This document shows, one piece after another, positions 15,763 to 23,478 of a stretch of DNA of 64,000 nucleotides (position 1 is its first letter; every line of letters starts with the position of its first letter). Below the pieces are notes generated by a model. It saw nothing but the letters and a program-made list of their open reading frames with translations, made no database searches and was not told the origin of the DNA. The stretch is from Calothrix parasitica NIES-267 (lineage in GTDB: Bacteria; Cyanobacteriota; Cyanobacteriia; Cyanobacteriales; Nostocaceae). Made by a program: the position numbers and the translations under genes. Location of the stretch: contig NZ_AP018227.1 in NCBI RefSeq assembly GCF_002368095.1, forward strand, positions 2,458,538-2,522,537, given 5' to 3'.

Positions 15763-18645
15763 CTAACTGTTAACTGTTAACTGTTTAAATTTCTCATCTT
15801 CCGCAATCCCTTCAAAATCCGGGTCGTTGACAGCATCTTCTCTATACTTTTCATTCAATTCAATCGCTTTTTTCAAGTCTTCTATTGCTTCATCAACTTT
15901 ACCTTGATAGCTATAACTAATGGCTCGATTGTAAAAAGCGCTAGCATAATTCGGGTCTAATTCCAAGGCTTTCTCAAAGCTTCTTAATGCTTCTTCGTCT
16001 TTCTCCAATTCAATCAAAACATAACCGCGTTTATCCCAAGCTTTAGGAGTAGGGTACAAGGTAATTGCTTTATCAAAGGAAGTCACAGCGTCTTCGTAAC
16101 GTTCTAACATTTCTAAAGCCATACCGCGATTCATCCAAGCTGTAGCGTTACTCGGTTCGACTTCTACTGCTTTATCAAAGGCTTGAAATGCATCTTCGTG
16201 ACGCTGTAATTTACCTAAAATTACTCCTTTATCAACCCAAGCTTGATAGTAATCGGGTTTGATTTTTAATGCTCTATCAAAACCAGCGATTGCATCTTCG
16301 TAACGTTTAATTCTTCCCAAACACATTCCTAAAACAAACCAAATTTTTTCGTTATCGGGTTGTTTCTTGACGACTTTACCAAAAGCGGAAATTGCACCTT
16401 CATAACGCTTCATTTCCATTAGTGCTAAACCGCGATGATACCAGCTATCTCCATGATTTGGATTAATTTCTAATACTTTATCAAAAACTGCAATTGCATC
16501 TTCATAACGTTTGGATTCAAATAAGGTTAAAGCTAATTGATACCAAACTTTTTCGTTTTCGGGCTGTACTTCCAAAGCTTTATTATAAGCGTCGATAGCC
16601 GATTCATAATCACCAGCCTTAAAGAATTCATCACCTTGAGTCACAAATTCATCGACATTAACAAATAACTGGGGATGATTGGATTTTAATTTTTCAATTG
16701 GTTCTATTACCTTCTCTAGCTTCTGCAAGATTTCACCAACAGCATCAGAAGCTATTTCGCTTGGTGTTATTTCGGAAAGCTTTTGTAAAATTTGCTTTTT
16801 CTCAGATTCCGCATCTGTTTGAACCAACTTTAATTGTTCGCTTAAAGTAGATTCCAACTTATCCAATTTATCCAAACTCGAATCCTTACGAGCGGTAATT
16901 TCCGATTGTAGAGCAGCGAGTTGTTCTTGAGCGGAATTTTCTAACTTTTTCAAAGATTCCAAAGTTTGATTCTGCTGAGATTCAATTCGGGGAGTAGATT
17001 CGGAAATTTTAGAATTAATATTTTGCTCTAAATTTTGCAGTAAATCCTTAGCCGAATCCTGACGATTTTGTACCTCAGATTGAAGAACAGCAAATCGCGA
17101 TCGCAAATCTGTTTCGAGTTGGGACAAGCTTTGTAGAGTTTGCTGTCTTTGTTCTTGAATACCGGATTGCGATTCTTGCAATTTTGCAGTCACGGAAGTT
17201 TCGAGGTTAACTACATTATTTTCGGTTAAATTAACTTGTTCTTGAATCAAATTCTGAGCTTGTTTCAACTCAGCGTTAATTTCATCCCGTAATTTCTCCA
17301 GATTTTCTAGAGTTTCATCCTTATATTTACCAGCTTTTTCTCTAGCATCAGCTTCAATGTCTTCCAACCGAGGAGCAAAATCGGATTCTAATTTTTGTAA
17401 TTGCTCTAAGATACCATCTCGCTGTTTCTGAGCATCTTGTTGAAGCTGAGATAACTGATTGCTAAATTCCGATTCGGTTCCAGCAAACCTTTGTAAAGTA
17501 CCGTCCTTCTGAGTTTGTAAATCGGTATGTAATTGTGAAAGATGGGAAGCAAATTGATTCTCGGAAAGCTTTAAATTTTCGATAATCGCATCTTTTTGGC
17601 TTTGAACGTGAGCAAGAATCGCGGAAAGTTGAGGAGCAAAATTAGCTTCTTGCTGTTGTAAATTCTGTAAAATTTGCTGTTGTTGGGCTTGAGTCGCCGA
17701 TTGCAACTGGTGTAACTCGGTGGTAAAATCGGTTTGCGACTGTTTAATATTTTGAACCGTTAAATCCTTGTGCTGTTGTAAATCAGCTTCCAACACATTT
17801 AACTTGGGTTTAAATTCAGCAGAAAGACTTTGTAGAGAAACCAAAATCAAATCCCGTTGTTGCTCAGCTACAGATTGCAATTCCTTTAATTCACTAACAA
17901 AATCAACCTGTGAGTGCTTCAGGTTTTCTATCACATCATCCTTCTGCTGCAAAACATCCGATTGCAAACCTTTCATCTGGGGAACAAACTCAGCACTTAA
18001 GCGTTCCAAATTTTGAATAATCGAATTACCTTGTTGCTGAGCGTTAGATTGAACCTCCGATAGCTTACCAGTAAATTCAGTATCCAACTTATTCAAAGCT
18101 TGCTTAAAAACAGCAATTTGCGATTCAATTTCTGACAAAGCTTGTTGTTTCGACGCTGATAAATCGGAAACTAAAACCGATAAACCTTCTTGTTTACTGC
18201 CAATATCTTCACTTAAAACCTTAGCTTCTTGATTCAATTCATCAACAGAATCTTCCGCTTCCTCAATGAGTTTTTGTACCTGCTTATTAGCACTAGCAAT
18301 CTTCGCTTCTAAATCACCCAACTCCTTAAAACGTGCAGTTACTAAATTTGTAACTTCTCGAAACACAGCACGTCTTAACAAAAATATAGAAATAATCATC
18401 CCAATCATTAATACGACTAACGTAGCGAGAAGCGTATTAAATAAGAAAGTAGTTTGATTAATATTTTTATCAGTTTTTTGCAGTTGTTGCTCCAACTGGT
18501 CAATCTGCTGTTCCGTCGAAGCTTGAGCAATCACATAATTATCAGTAGGTTTCGCTTCAGCTACTCCAACAGACATTAAAAGGGTTGAAAGCATTATATT
18601 GCCGAACGAAACCAGAGCAAATACCTTTGAATTAAAGCCTTTCAC
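15763..18645 (-). CDS. Membrane-anchored giant coiled-coil protein with C-terminal TPR array
   Basis: A 960-residue protein from a GTG start at 18645, supported by GGGAG five bases upstream. An N-terminal signal-like segment (about 8-30) is followed by a transmembrane helix at 68-91. Residues 196-606 are fourteen tandem 29-residue helical repeats (one of 33), with a pattern like LQSxxxQQxDxIxxNLxxLxxxFxxxL. Residues about 665-950 are eight TPR units (for example GDYESAIDAYNKALEVQPEN). The protein is probably held at the plasma membrane with a long rod and a TPR protein-binding tip; function is unknown. The last six residues (QLTVNS) and the stop codon are encoded by CTGTTAA heptamers, so the natural end has probably been replaced by repeat. 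Confidence 0.8.
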   Translation of the reverse strand: MKGFNSKVFALVSFGNIMLSTLLMSVGVAEAKPTDNYVIAQASTEQQIDQLEQQLQKTDKNINQTTFLFNTLLATLVVLMIGMIISIFLLRRAVFREVTNLVTARFKELGDLEAKIASANKQVQKLIEEAEDSVDELNQEAKVLSEDIGSKQEGLSVLVSDLSASKQQALSEIESQIAVFKQALNKLDTEFTGKLSEVQSNAQQQGNSIIQNLERLSAEFVPQMKGLQSDVLQQKDDVIENLKHSQVDFVSELKELQSVAEQQRDLILVSLQSLSAEFKPKLNVLEADLQQHKDLTVQNIKQSQTDFTTELHQLQSATQAQQQQILQNLQQQEANFAPQLSAILAHVQSQKDAIIENLKLSENQFASHLSQLHTDLQTQKDGTLQRFAGTESEFSNQLSQLQQDAQKQRDGILEQLQKLESDFAPRLEDIEADAREKAGKYKDETLENLEKLRDEINAELKQAQNLIQEQVNLTENNVVNLETSVTAKLQESQSGIQEQRQQTLQSLSQLETDLRSRFAVLQSEVQNRQDSAKDLLQNLEQNINSKISESTPRIESQQNQTLESLKKLENSAQEQLAALQSEITARKDSSLDKLDKLESTLSEQLKLVQTDAESEKKQILQKLSEITPSEIASDAVGEILQKLEKVIEPIEKLKSNHPQLFVNVDEFVTQGDEFFKAGDYESAIDAYNKALEVQPENEKVWYQLALTLFESKRYEDAIAVFDKVLEINPNHGDSWYHRGLALMEMKRYEGAISAFGKVVKKQPDNEKIWFVLGMCLGRIKRYEDAIAGFDRALKIKPDYYQAWVDKGVILGKLQRHEDAFQAFDKAVEVEPSNATAWMNRGMALEMLERYEDAVTSFDKAITLYPTPKAWDKRGYVLIELEKDEEALRSFEKALELDPNYASAFYNRAISYSYQGKVDEAIEDLKKAIELNEKYREDAVNDPDFEGIAEDEKFKQLTVNS

Positions 18646-18785
18646 AACTCCCTTCCCTTGTCTGTTGGTAATTAGTTAACGCCTATATGATAGCGGGTTT
18701 TGACTGTTGTGTGGGAATCGGGGATTGGGAATTGGGCATTAGGGATGTGAATATAATTGTAGGGTAGCATCCGACAAAAAATTTC
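18646..18785. other. Short intergenic stretch with repeat
   Basis: A GGGAATCGGGGATTGGGAATTGGG-like purine-rich repeat, interrupted by T/C, lies at about 18711-18738. The minus-strand copy of bases 18646-18660 supplies the ribosome binding site of the TPR gene. Confidence 0.4.
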
Positions 18786-19358
18786 TTATAATTCAATCCG
18801 AATAGTTTTAATCCCATCTTCCACATTTATATCGACAATTTGCGGTTTTTTTTCTCTAGGTAAAACGCTTATTTCTCCACCGCTTTCTAATCGTGCAATT
18901 TCAACTTGAGAAACTTCGGTTAATTTAGCTTGAGAGCGTAAAGATGATTGTAAATCTTTTTCGCTCAGATGACTCTTCCGCATATTTGTATAATTAATTT
19001 CCCCATCCCGAATTAACACCCGAGAAGAACCTTTAATTATTTGTTCTACACCAGAAAAATGAAATGAAATTCCTGCAAATATCCAGTGCATTCCCACCAA
19101 TACAAACCCAGCACCGATAGTAGGGAAAAAAGGTGCAGAACCATTAATAGTACGACTTAAAGTAGAACCGAAAATAATACTCAAAATCACATCAAAAGCA
19201 GCATGTTTACCAATAAATCTTCTATCTCCCGCAACCCTAACCATTATCCACCCAGCAATATAAATTACCGCCGCTCTCAACCCCATCTGCCATAAATTTA
19301 ATTCCTTTACATCCAATCCCAAAGCAGAATTAATCCCGTTCCCAATTACCTCAAACAT
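18786..19358 (-). CDS. DUF421 (YetF-like) membrane protein
   Basis: 190 residues from ATG 19358; an upstream in-frame TTG at 19364 is less likely. Three hydrophobic segments (about 27-46, 56-72 and 79-100) precede a cytoplasmic ferredoxin-like C-terminal domain with the family motif SSRVLIRDGEINYTNMRKSHLSEKDL. This matches DUF421/YetF. The role is not established; YetF-family proteins have been linked to envelope and spore biology in Bacillus. It is 39 bases downstream of the channel-like gene and read in the same direction, so the two may be cotranscribed. Confidence 0.85.
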   Translation of the reverse strand: MFEVIGNGINSALGLDVKELNLWQMGLRAAVIYIAGWIMVRVAGDRRFIGKHAAFDVILSIIFGSTLSRTINGSAPFFPTIGAGFVLVGMHWIFAGISFHFSGVEQIIKGSSRVLIRDGEINYTNMRKSHLSEKDLQSSLRSQAKLTEVSQVEIARLESGGEISVLPREKKPQIVDINVEDGIKTIRIEL

Positions 19359-19397
19359 TGCCAATTACCCATTACCAATTACCAATTCGCAAATTTT

Positions 19398-20468
19398 TTA
19401 ATGCAACGTCACATCATCAATAAGCGTCTCATCATCCAAACTACTAGCTCGATTAGTAGTCAAAGTAGAACAAATAGCATCCCAAGTCCAACCATCATTT
19501 TCTACTAATGCTAAAAGGAATCTTCTACGTTTAGTAATCACCTTTGTTCTTTGCCAAAATTCTTCATCGCTTACAGTCGGAATACCTTTATTACGCAACA
19601 ATTCCAAAGAAGGAAATTCTGGATTGCGAGAAGCTGGTTCTAAATAAGCTGATTTAAGAGTTTTCAAAAAAGCTGCACTAGCTCTTCTTGCAGTACCTAA
19701 AGCAGCAGGGTCTGGTTGATATTTATCTGGAATTGCGTACTGTAGTAAAGTAAGAGCTTCATCTAATGCAACTAAACTTAAAGCCAACGACCTGGCTCTT
19801 TCTACGCTGTGGAAATAATGCAAAATTGGATATGCTAAATGCTTTTCTCCTTGCTGGGTTAAAGTTGGTGTTAAAGAACTTAAATGTGAAGACAATTCTC
19901 CAAAATCTTGACCGTTCCAAGCCCTAACTAAAATTTCGTCTGCGGTTCCTCCTAACGAAGATAAATAGGTTGCAAAAGCGCGTTTTTCAGAACCTGCTGA
20001 AACAATCGGTAACAGATAAGCAATACTCAACGTTACTAAAAAGAAACCACTTGCTGATGATATAGCTGTGGCTATTTGCCAAACTTTTCCTTGAGCTTGA
20101 TAGTCTCCCATTCCTAAAGTAGATACTGTATAGCCAACAAAATAAATTCTTTCCCAAATATCTGCCGGTATTTTAGAAGAAGCATTTACAACAGCAGAAT
20201 TTTCAGCACAAAATAAAAATGTCCAGCCGACCCAAGTTAATACATACCAAGCTAAAGCTATACCAGCTAATAACACTAAACCTGTAATTGATAACAGTCT
20301 GTGACTGGATTTTCGATGGTGAATTTGCAATACTATCCACCATACTCCGCTAGAAAATCTACTGGTAATTGGTCCTCCCCCTCCAACAGTTAAAGTAGTT
20401 ATCAATACATCGAGAGTTACAATGGCAAGTATTAATATTCCTACTATAATCAGTAATGTTGTCATCAT
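19398..20468 (-). CDS. Two-pore-helix potassium-channel-like protein with unusual filter
   Basis: 356 residues from ATG 20468. Hydrophobic segments at about 4-27, 60-86 and 132-154 frame a pore region at about 105-123 reading YFVGYTVSTLGMGDY. The Ion_trans_2 K+ filter consensus is TVGYGD; here it is TLGMGD. After the last membrane helix a 200-residue cytoplasmic helical domain follows. It is not an obvious RCK/TrkA nucleotide-binding domain. Ion selectivity is uncertain because of the Met. Probably cotranscribed with the DUF421 gene. Confidence 0.75.
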   Translation of the reverse strand: MMTTLLIIVGILILAIVTLDVLITTLTVGGGGPITSRFSSGVWWIVLQIHHRKSSHRLLSITGLVLLAGIALAWYVLTWVGWTFLFCAENSAVVNASSKIPADIWERIYFVGYTVSTLGMGDYQAQGKVWQIATAISSASGFFLVTLSIAYLLPIVSAGSEKRAFATYLSSLGGTADEILVRAWNGQDFGELSSHLSSLTPTLTQQGEKHLAYPILHYFHSVERARSLALSLVALDEALTLLQYAIPDKYQPDPAALGTARRASAAFLKTLKSAYLEPASRNPEFPSLELLRNKGIPTVSDEEFWQRTKVITKRRRFLLALVENDGWTWDAICSTLTTNRASSLDDETLIDDVTLH

Positions 20469-20941
20469 TTTTAAATCATCATATACGGCTTTGAATACTC
20501 TTATTTGAGGTATTATTAAGCTTTCAAAAACTTATAATTGCAGCATTTTAGAGCATATTTATGTAATAGATAAATCTGCTGATACCTGAATTAACTGCAA
20601 TTCAAATGCAGCATTATTGGAGAGATTTTTTCTTTGTTAATGCACGTAAACAGTAACTATACATTTAATAACAGTAATTCAGTCATTTATGCCTCTACCT
20701 AAAGAGTACTGTTTTAAATATGAAGCAAATAATTTATACAAATAATTTTACTCGACACAAATACTGCTCTCATCAAAACAATATAGGTCCGATGAAGTAT
20801 CCTGATGTAAAGATAATTTAAATTTGATTATAAAGACGGAATTCACACCATAATAACGAGCGTAAACATCCATCGGTTATTGGCTCGAAACAGCTACAAT
20901 ACCTATTGATTGCAATATAAGCGATAGAATATTGAAATTTT
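20469..20941. other. Intergenic region between divergent channel-like gene and gatB
   Basis: 473 bases, AT-rich, with no coding frame, repeat array or hairpin that I can support. It must hold promoters for both divergent genes. No clear ribosome binding site precedes the gatB ATG at 20942. Confidence 0.5.
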
Positions 20942-22426
20942 ATGACTGCTGCTACAACTGTAAAAACTGATTACGAAGCGATAATTGGTCTGGAAACCCA
21001 TTGTCAACTCGCTACTAAAACTAAGATTTTCTCCGATAGCTCTACAGAATTCGGTGCTGACCCGAATACCAATATTGACCCGATTTGTATGGGTTTACCT
21101 GGAGTATTGCCGGTACTCAATGAAAAGGTATTAGAATATGCCGTAAAAGCAGGTTTGGCTCTCAACTGTCAAATCGCAAAATATTCTAAATTTGACCGCA
21201 AACAGTATTTTTATCCCGATTTACCCAAAAATTACCAAATTTCTCAATTTGATTTACCCATTGCAGAACACGGTCATATTGAAATTGAGTTGGTTGATAA
21301 AGATGGTAACGCTACTCGTAAAAGAATTGGTGTGACTCGTTTGCATATGGAAGAAGATGCAGGAAAATTAGTTCACGCTGGTAGCGACCGTTTATCCGGT
21401 TCGAGCTATTCTTTGGTAGACTACAATCGAGCCGGTGTTCCTTTGGTGGAAATCGTTTCGGAACCCGATTTGCGTTCCGGACAAGAAGCTGCTGAATACG
21501 CTCAAGAGTTACGCAGAATTGTCCGTTACCTCGGTGTCAGCGACGGTAATATGCAGGAAGGTTCCCTACGTTGCGATGTCAATATTTCTGTTCGTCCCGT
21601 CGGACAGAAGGAATTCGGCACAAAAGTCGAAATTAAGAATATGAACTCGTTCAGCGCTATTCAAAAAGCCATTGAATACGAAATTGAACGTCAAATCGAA
21701 GCGGTTGAATCCGGTGAACCAATAATTCAAGAAACTCGTCTTTGGGAAGAAGGTTCTCAACGTACTATTAGTATGCGGGTTAAGGAAGGCTCTTCCGACT
21801 ATCGTTATTTCCCCGAACCCGATTTAGCCCCAATTGAAGTTAGTGAAGAACAGTTGAAAAGGTGGGAAAGCGAGTTACCCGATTTACCCGCGAAAAAACG
21901 TCATGATTACGAAACTGAGTTAGGACTTTCTGCTTACGATGCGAGGGTTTTAACTGAAGAACGTGCTACAGCTGAGTATTTTGAAGCTGCTGTAAATAAA
22001 GGAGCTAATTCAAAATCCGCAGCGAACTGGATTATGGGAGATATTGCTGGTTATCTCAACAAGCAAAAGCTGAATATTTCTGAAATTAAATTAACCCCCA
22101 GCAATTTAGCTGAGGTGGTGAAGTTAATTGACAAAGGTGAAATTAGTAACGCTAAAGCAAAGGAGAAACTACCAGACCTACTTGAAGGTAAAGCTCCTAA
22201 AGATATTTTTGCTGGTGAAAAACTAATTACCGACCCAGCAGTACTAGAACCCCTCATCGATGAAGCGATAGCTGGGAATCCTAAAGAAGTCGAAAAATAT
22301 CGCAGCGGTAAAACCAACGTTAAAGGTTTCTTCGTCGGACAGGTTCTCAAGAAAACCGGAAAACGAGCTGACCCCAAATTAACTAATCAGCTAGTAGACA
22401 AGAAACTCAAAGCTTTGGTTGAATAG
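20942..22426 (+). CDS. gatB: Asp-tRNA(Asn)/Glu-tRNA(Gln) amidotransferase subunit B
   Basis: 494 residues, full family length. GatB binds the mischarged tRNA and phosphorylates the glutamyl or aspartyl group before transamidation with GatA and GatC. Diagnostic segments are IIGLETHCQLATKTKIFS at the start, LHMEEDAGKLVH, DYNRAGVPLVEIVSEPD, LRCDVNISVRP and the YRYFPEPDL segment; the C-terminal YqeY-like tail domain runs from about 340 to 494. No gatA or gatC is adjacent, as is usual in cyanobacteria. It is a single gene ending before the small-RNA array. Confidence 0.97.
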   Translation: MTAATTVKTDYEAIIGLETHCQLATKTKIFSDSSTEFGADPNTNIDPICMGLPGVLPVLNEKVLEYAVKAGLALNCQIAKYSKFDRKQYFYPDLPKNYQISQFDLPIAEHGHIEIELVDKDGNATRKRIGVTRLHMEEDAGKLVHAGSDRLSGSSYSLVDYNRAGVPLVEIVSEPDLRSGQEAAEYAQELRRIVRYLGVSDGNMQEGSLRCDVNISVRPVGQKEFGTKVEIKNMNSFSAIQKAIEYEIERQIEAVESGEPIIQETRLWEEGSQRTISMRVKEGSSDYRYFPEPDLAPIEVSEEQLKRWESELPDLPAKKRHDYETELGLSAYDARVLTEERATAEYFEAAVNKGANSKSAANWIMGDIAGYLNKQKLNISEIKLTPSNLAEVVKLIDKGEISNAKAKEKLPDLLEGKAPKDIFAGEKLITDPAVLEPLIDEAIAGNPKEVEKYRSGKTNVKGFFVGQVLKKTGKRADPKLTNQLVDKKLKALVE

Positions 22427-22437
22427 AACCTGATGTA

Positions 22438-22460
22438 GAGACGTTGCATTGCAACGTCTC
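22438..22460. repeat. Short palindrome after gatB (GAGACGTTGC family)
   Basis: GAGACGTTGC and GCAACGTCTC form a perfect 10-base-pair hairpin with a three-base loop, 12 bases after the gatB stop. It belongs to the dispersed GTAGAGACG palindromes also seen at 26894. It lacks a strong T-run, so its role as a terminator is doubtful. Confidence 0.75.
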
Positions 22461-22608
22461 CTTAAATTTATGAAATACCTGCAAAGTTTTCAAACACTTA
22501 TACTGCCTAATTTTCCACCTCTACTTGATTAAATACACAACCATCAATAAGCAATATCAAGTATTTATACGGTTTTTTTTACAAAATCTTTATCACAAAT
22601 CTTAAAAA

Positions 22609-22642
22609 GGGGTTTCGCCCCCCACCCCTAAGATGCTATATT
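22609..22642 (+). promoter_or_regulatory. Promoter of sRNA copy 1: GGGG-N5-CCCC dyad plus -10
   Basis: GGGG at 22609-22612 and CCCC at 22618-22621 form a 13-base dyad beginning exactly 28 bases before the -10-like TATATT (22637-22642). The dyad replaces the usual -35 box (about -40 to -28 relative to the proposed start at 22649). Confidence 0.65.
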
Positions 22643-22648
22643 ATGTTA

Positions 22649-22702
22649 AGTAGATGCACCCTGATGATCCGGAGAGCTGCCAAGTAGCTCTCCGTTTTTT
22701 TT
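22649..22702 (+). ncRNA. Tandem small RNA, copy 1
   Basis: The proposed transcript of about 52 nt starts seven bases after the -10 box. A conserved single-stranded 5' part contains AAGTAGATGCACCCTGATGA, then a 9-base-pair hairpin (CGGAGAGCT, loop GCCAAGT, AGCTCTCCG at 22670-22694) and eight T, a Rho-independent terminator. Three more copies follow. The start site is inferred. There is no open frame of note, so a regulatory RNA is the best reading. Confidence 0.75.
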
Positions 22703-22835
22703 GACGATTTATACTTAGTCCCTATAATCGCATTTTTGAAGCTATTTTAGGTAGCGTTACCAATTAGATACCTAAAACTTCAAGTATTGAATTTTATCTC
22801 TTAAAAGAATATTTCCGATAAAAAAGTTTTGCAAA

Positions 22836-22869
22836 GGGGTATTATCCCTCATGCCATAAATGGTAAACT
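22836..22869 (+). promoter_or_regulatory. Promoter of sRNA copy 2: GGGG-N5-TCCC dyad plus -10
   Basis: GGGG at 22836-22839 and TCCC at 22845-22848, with -10-like TAAACT at 22864-22869. The 28-base spacing from dyad start to -10 start is kept although the sequence between has diverged. Confidence 0.6.
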
Positions 22870-22875
22870 ATGATA

Positions 22876-22926
22876 ATCAGATGCACCCTGATGTTTGGAG
22901 AGCTACTTTAAATAGCTCTCTTTTTT
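22876..22926 (+). ncRNA. Tandem small RNA, copy 2 (most divergent)
   Basis: About 51 nt. The shared core AGATGCACCCTGATG is kept (22880-22894), but the GATCC after it is replaced by TTT. The terminator hairpin GAGAGCTA / TAGCTCTC (22898-22905 and 22913-22920) is perfect and followed by six T. The loop differs from copy 1 while the stem is preserved, which supports selection on the hairpin. Confidence 0.72.
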
Positions 22927-22983
22927 ATTTTTTTTATATTTAACCCTAATTTCTTCACATAATTTTCATGACTTTAGCAATGA

Positions 22984-23017
22984 GGGGTATCACCCCTTCG
23001 ACAAATAATGATATACT
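22984..23017 (+). promoter_or_regulatory. Promoter of sRNA copy 3: GGGG-N5-CCCC dyad plus -10
   Basis: GGGG at 22984-22987 and CCCC at 22993-22996, with -10 TATACT at 23012-23017. Spacing is again exactly 28 bases. Confidence 0.65.
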
Positions 23018-23023
23018 ATGTTA

Positions 23024-23076
23024 AGTAGATGCACCCTGATGATCCGGAGAGCTACCCAAGTGGCTCTCTTTTTTTT
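23024..23076 (+). ncRNA. Tandem small RNA, copy 3
   Basis: About 53 nt with the same 5' core as copy 1 (AAGTAGATGCACCCTGATGA). The terminator stem is GAGAGCTA / TGGCTCTC with one G-T pair, followed by eight T (23069-23076). The A-to-G change in the right arm keeps pairing. Confidence 0.75.
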
Positions 23077-23157
23077 ATTATTTTTTTCGCCTCTAGATAA
23101 TAATACAGAGAAATAAAAGAAAATTGCTTTACCAAAATTTAATCAAAAATTAACTGA

Positions 23158-23191
23158 GGGGCATAACCCCCTAGGCAAAAAATGATATACT
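23158..23191 (+). promoter_or_regulatory. Promoter of sRNA copy 4: GGGG-N5-CCCC dyad plus -10
   Basis: GGGG at 23158-23161 and CCCC at 23167-23170, with -10 TATACT at 23186-23191, 28 bases from dyad start to -10 start. Confidence 0.65.
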
Positions 23192-23197
23192 ATGTTA

Positions 23198-23250
23198 AGT
23201 AGATGCACCCTGATGATCTGGAGAGTGGCCGAACGGCTCTCTCTTTTTTT
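23198..23250 (+). ncRNA. Tandem small RNA, copy 4
   Basis: About 53 nt with the shared core AAGTAGATGCACCCTGATGA. The terminator is a GAGAG ... CTCTC stem with an inner GCC/GGC stem and GAAC loop, interrupted by a small internal loop, and followed by a long T-run (23244-23251). It is the last copy before argJ. Confidence 0.72.
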
Positions 23251-23271
23251 TGTGTGTTTATACGGTATTTC

Positions 23272-23360
23272 AGGTCAAAGGTTAAAGGTTAAAGGTCAAA
23301 GGTTAAAGTTCAAAGGTCATTAGATTTATAACTCCTAACTCTTAACTTCTAACTCCTAAC
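23272..23360. repeat. Heptamer repeats before argJ
   Basis: GGTCAAA/GGTTAAA heptamers at about 23272-23318 and CTAACTC/TTAACTT heptamers at about 23332-23360. They separate the sRNA array from the argJ promoter region. Confidence 0.75.
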
Positions 23361-23478
23361 TTTTTTAATTATCCAATGCCCAATCTGCATTAATAACTAA
23401 TAAGTTACCACTAAGGGCGAACTAATAATTGATATAATCCCCTCTGATTGCAGAGAAGCAAATGCGGGGGGAAGGACA

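Noticed and set aside
22661..22700. CTGATGA in the sRNA repeat as a hammerhead ribozyme core
   Set aside because: No GAAA partner box and no flanking stems; copy 2 lacks the sequence. The hairpin with T-run explains the element as a terminator.
22427..23478. The four-copy array as a CRISPR
   Set aside because: Repeat units of about 50 bases with unequal 95-175 base gaps, promoters and terminators in each; no cas gene nearby.
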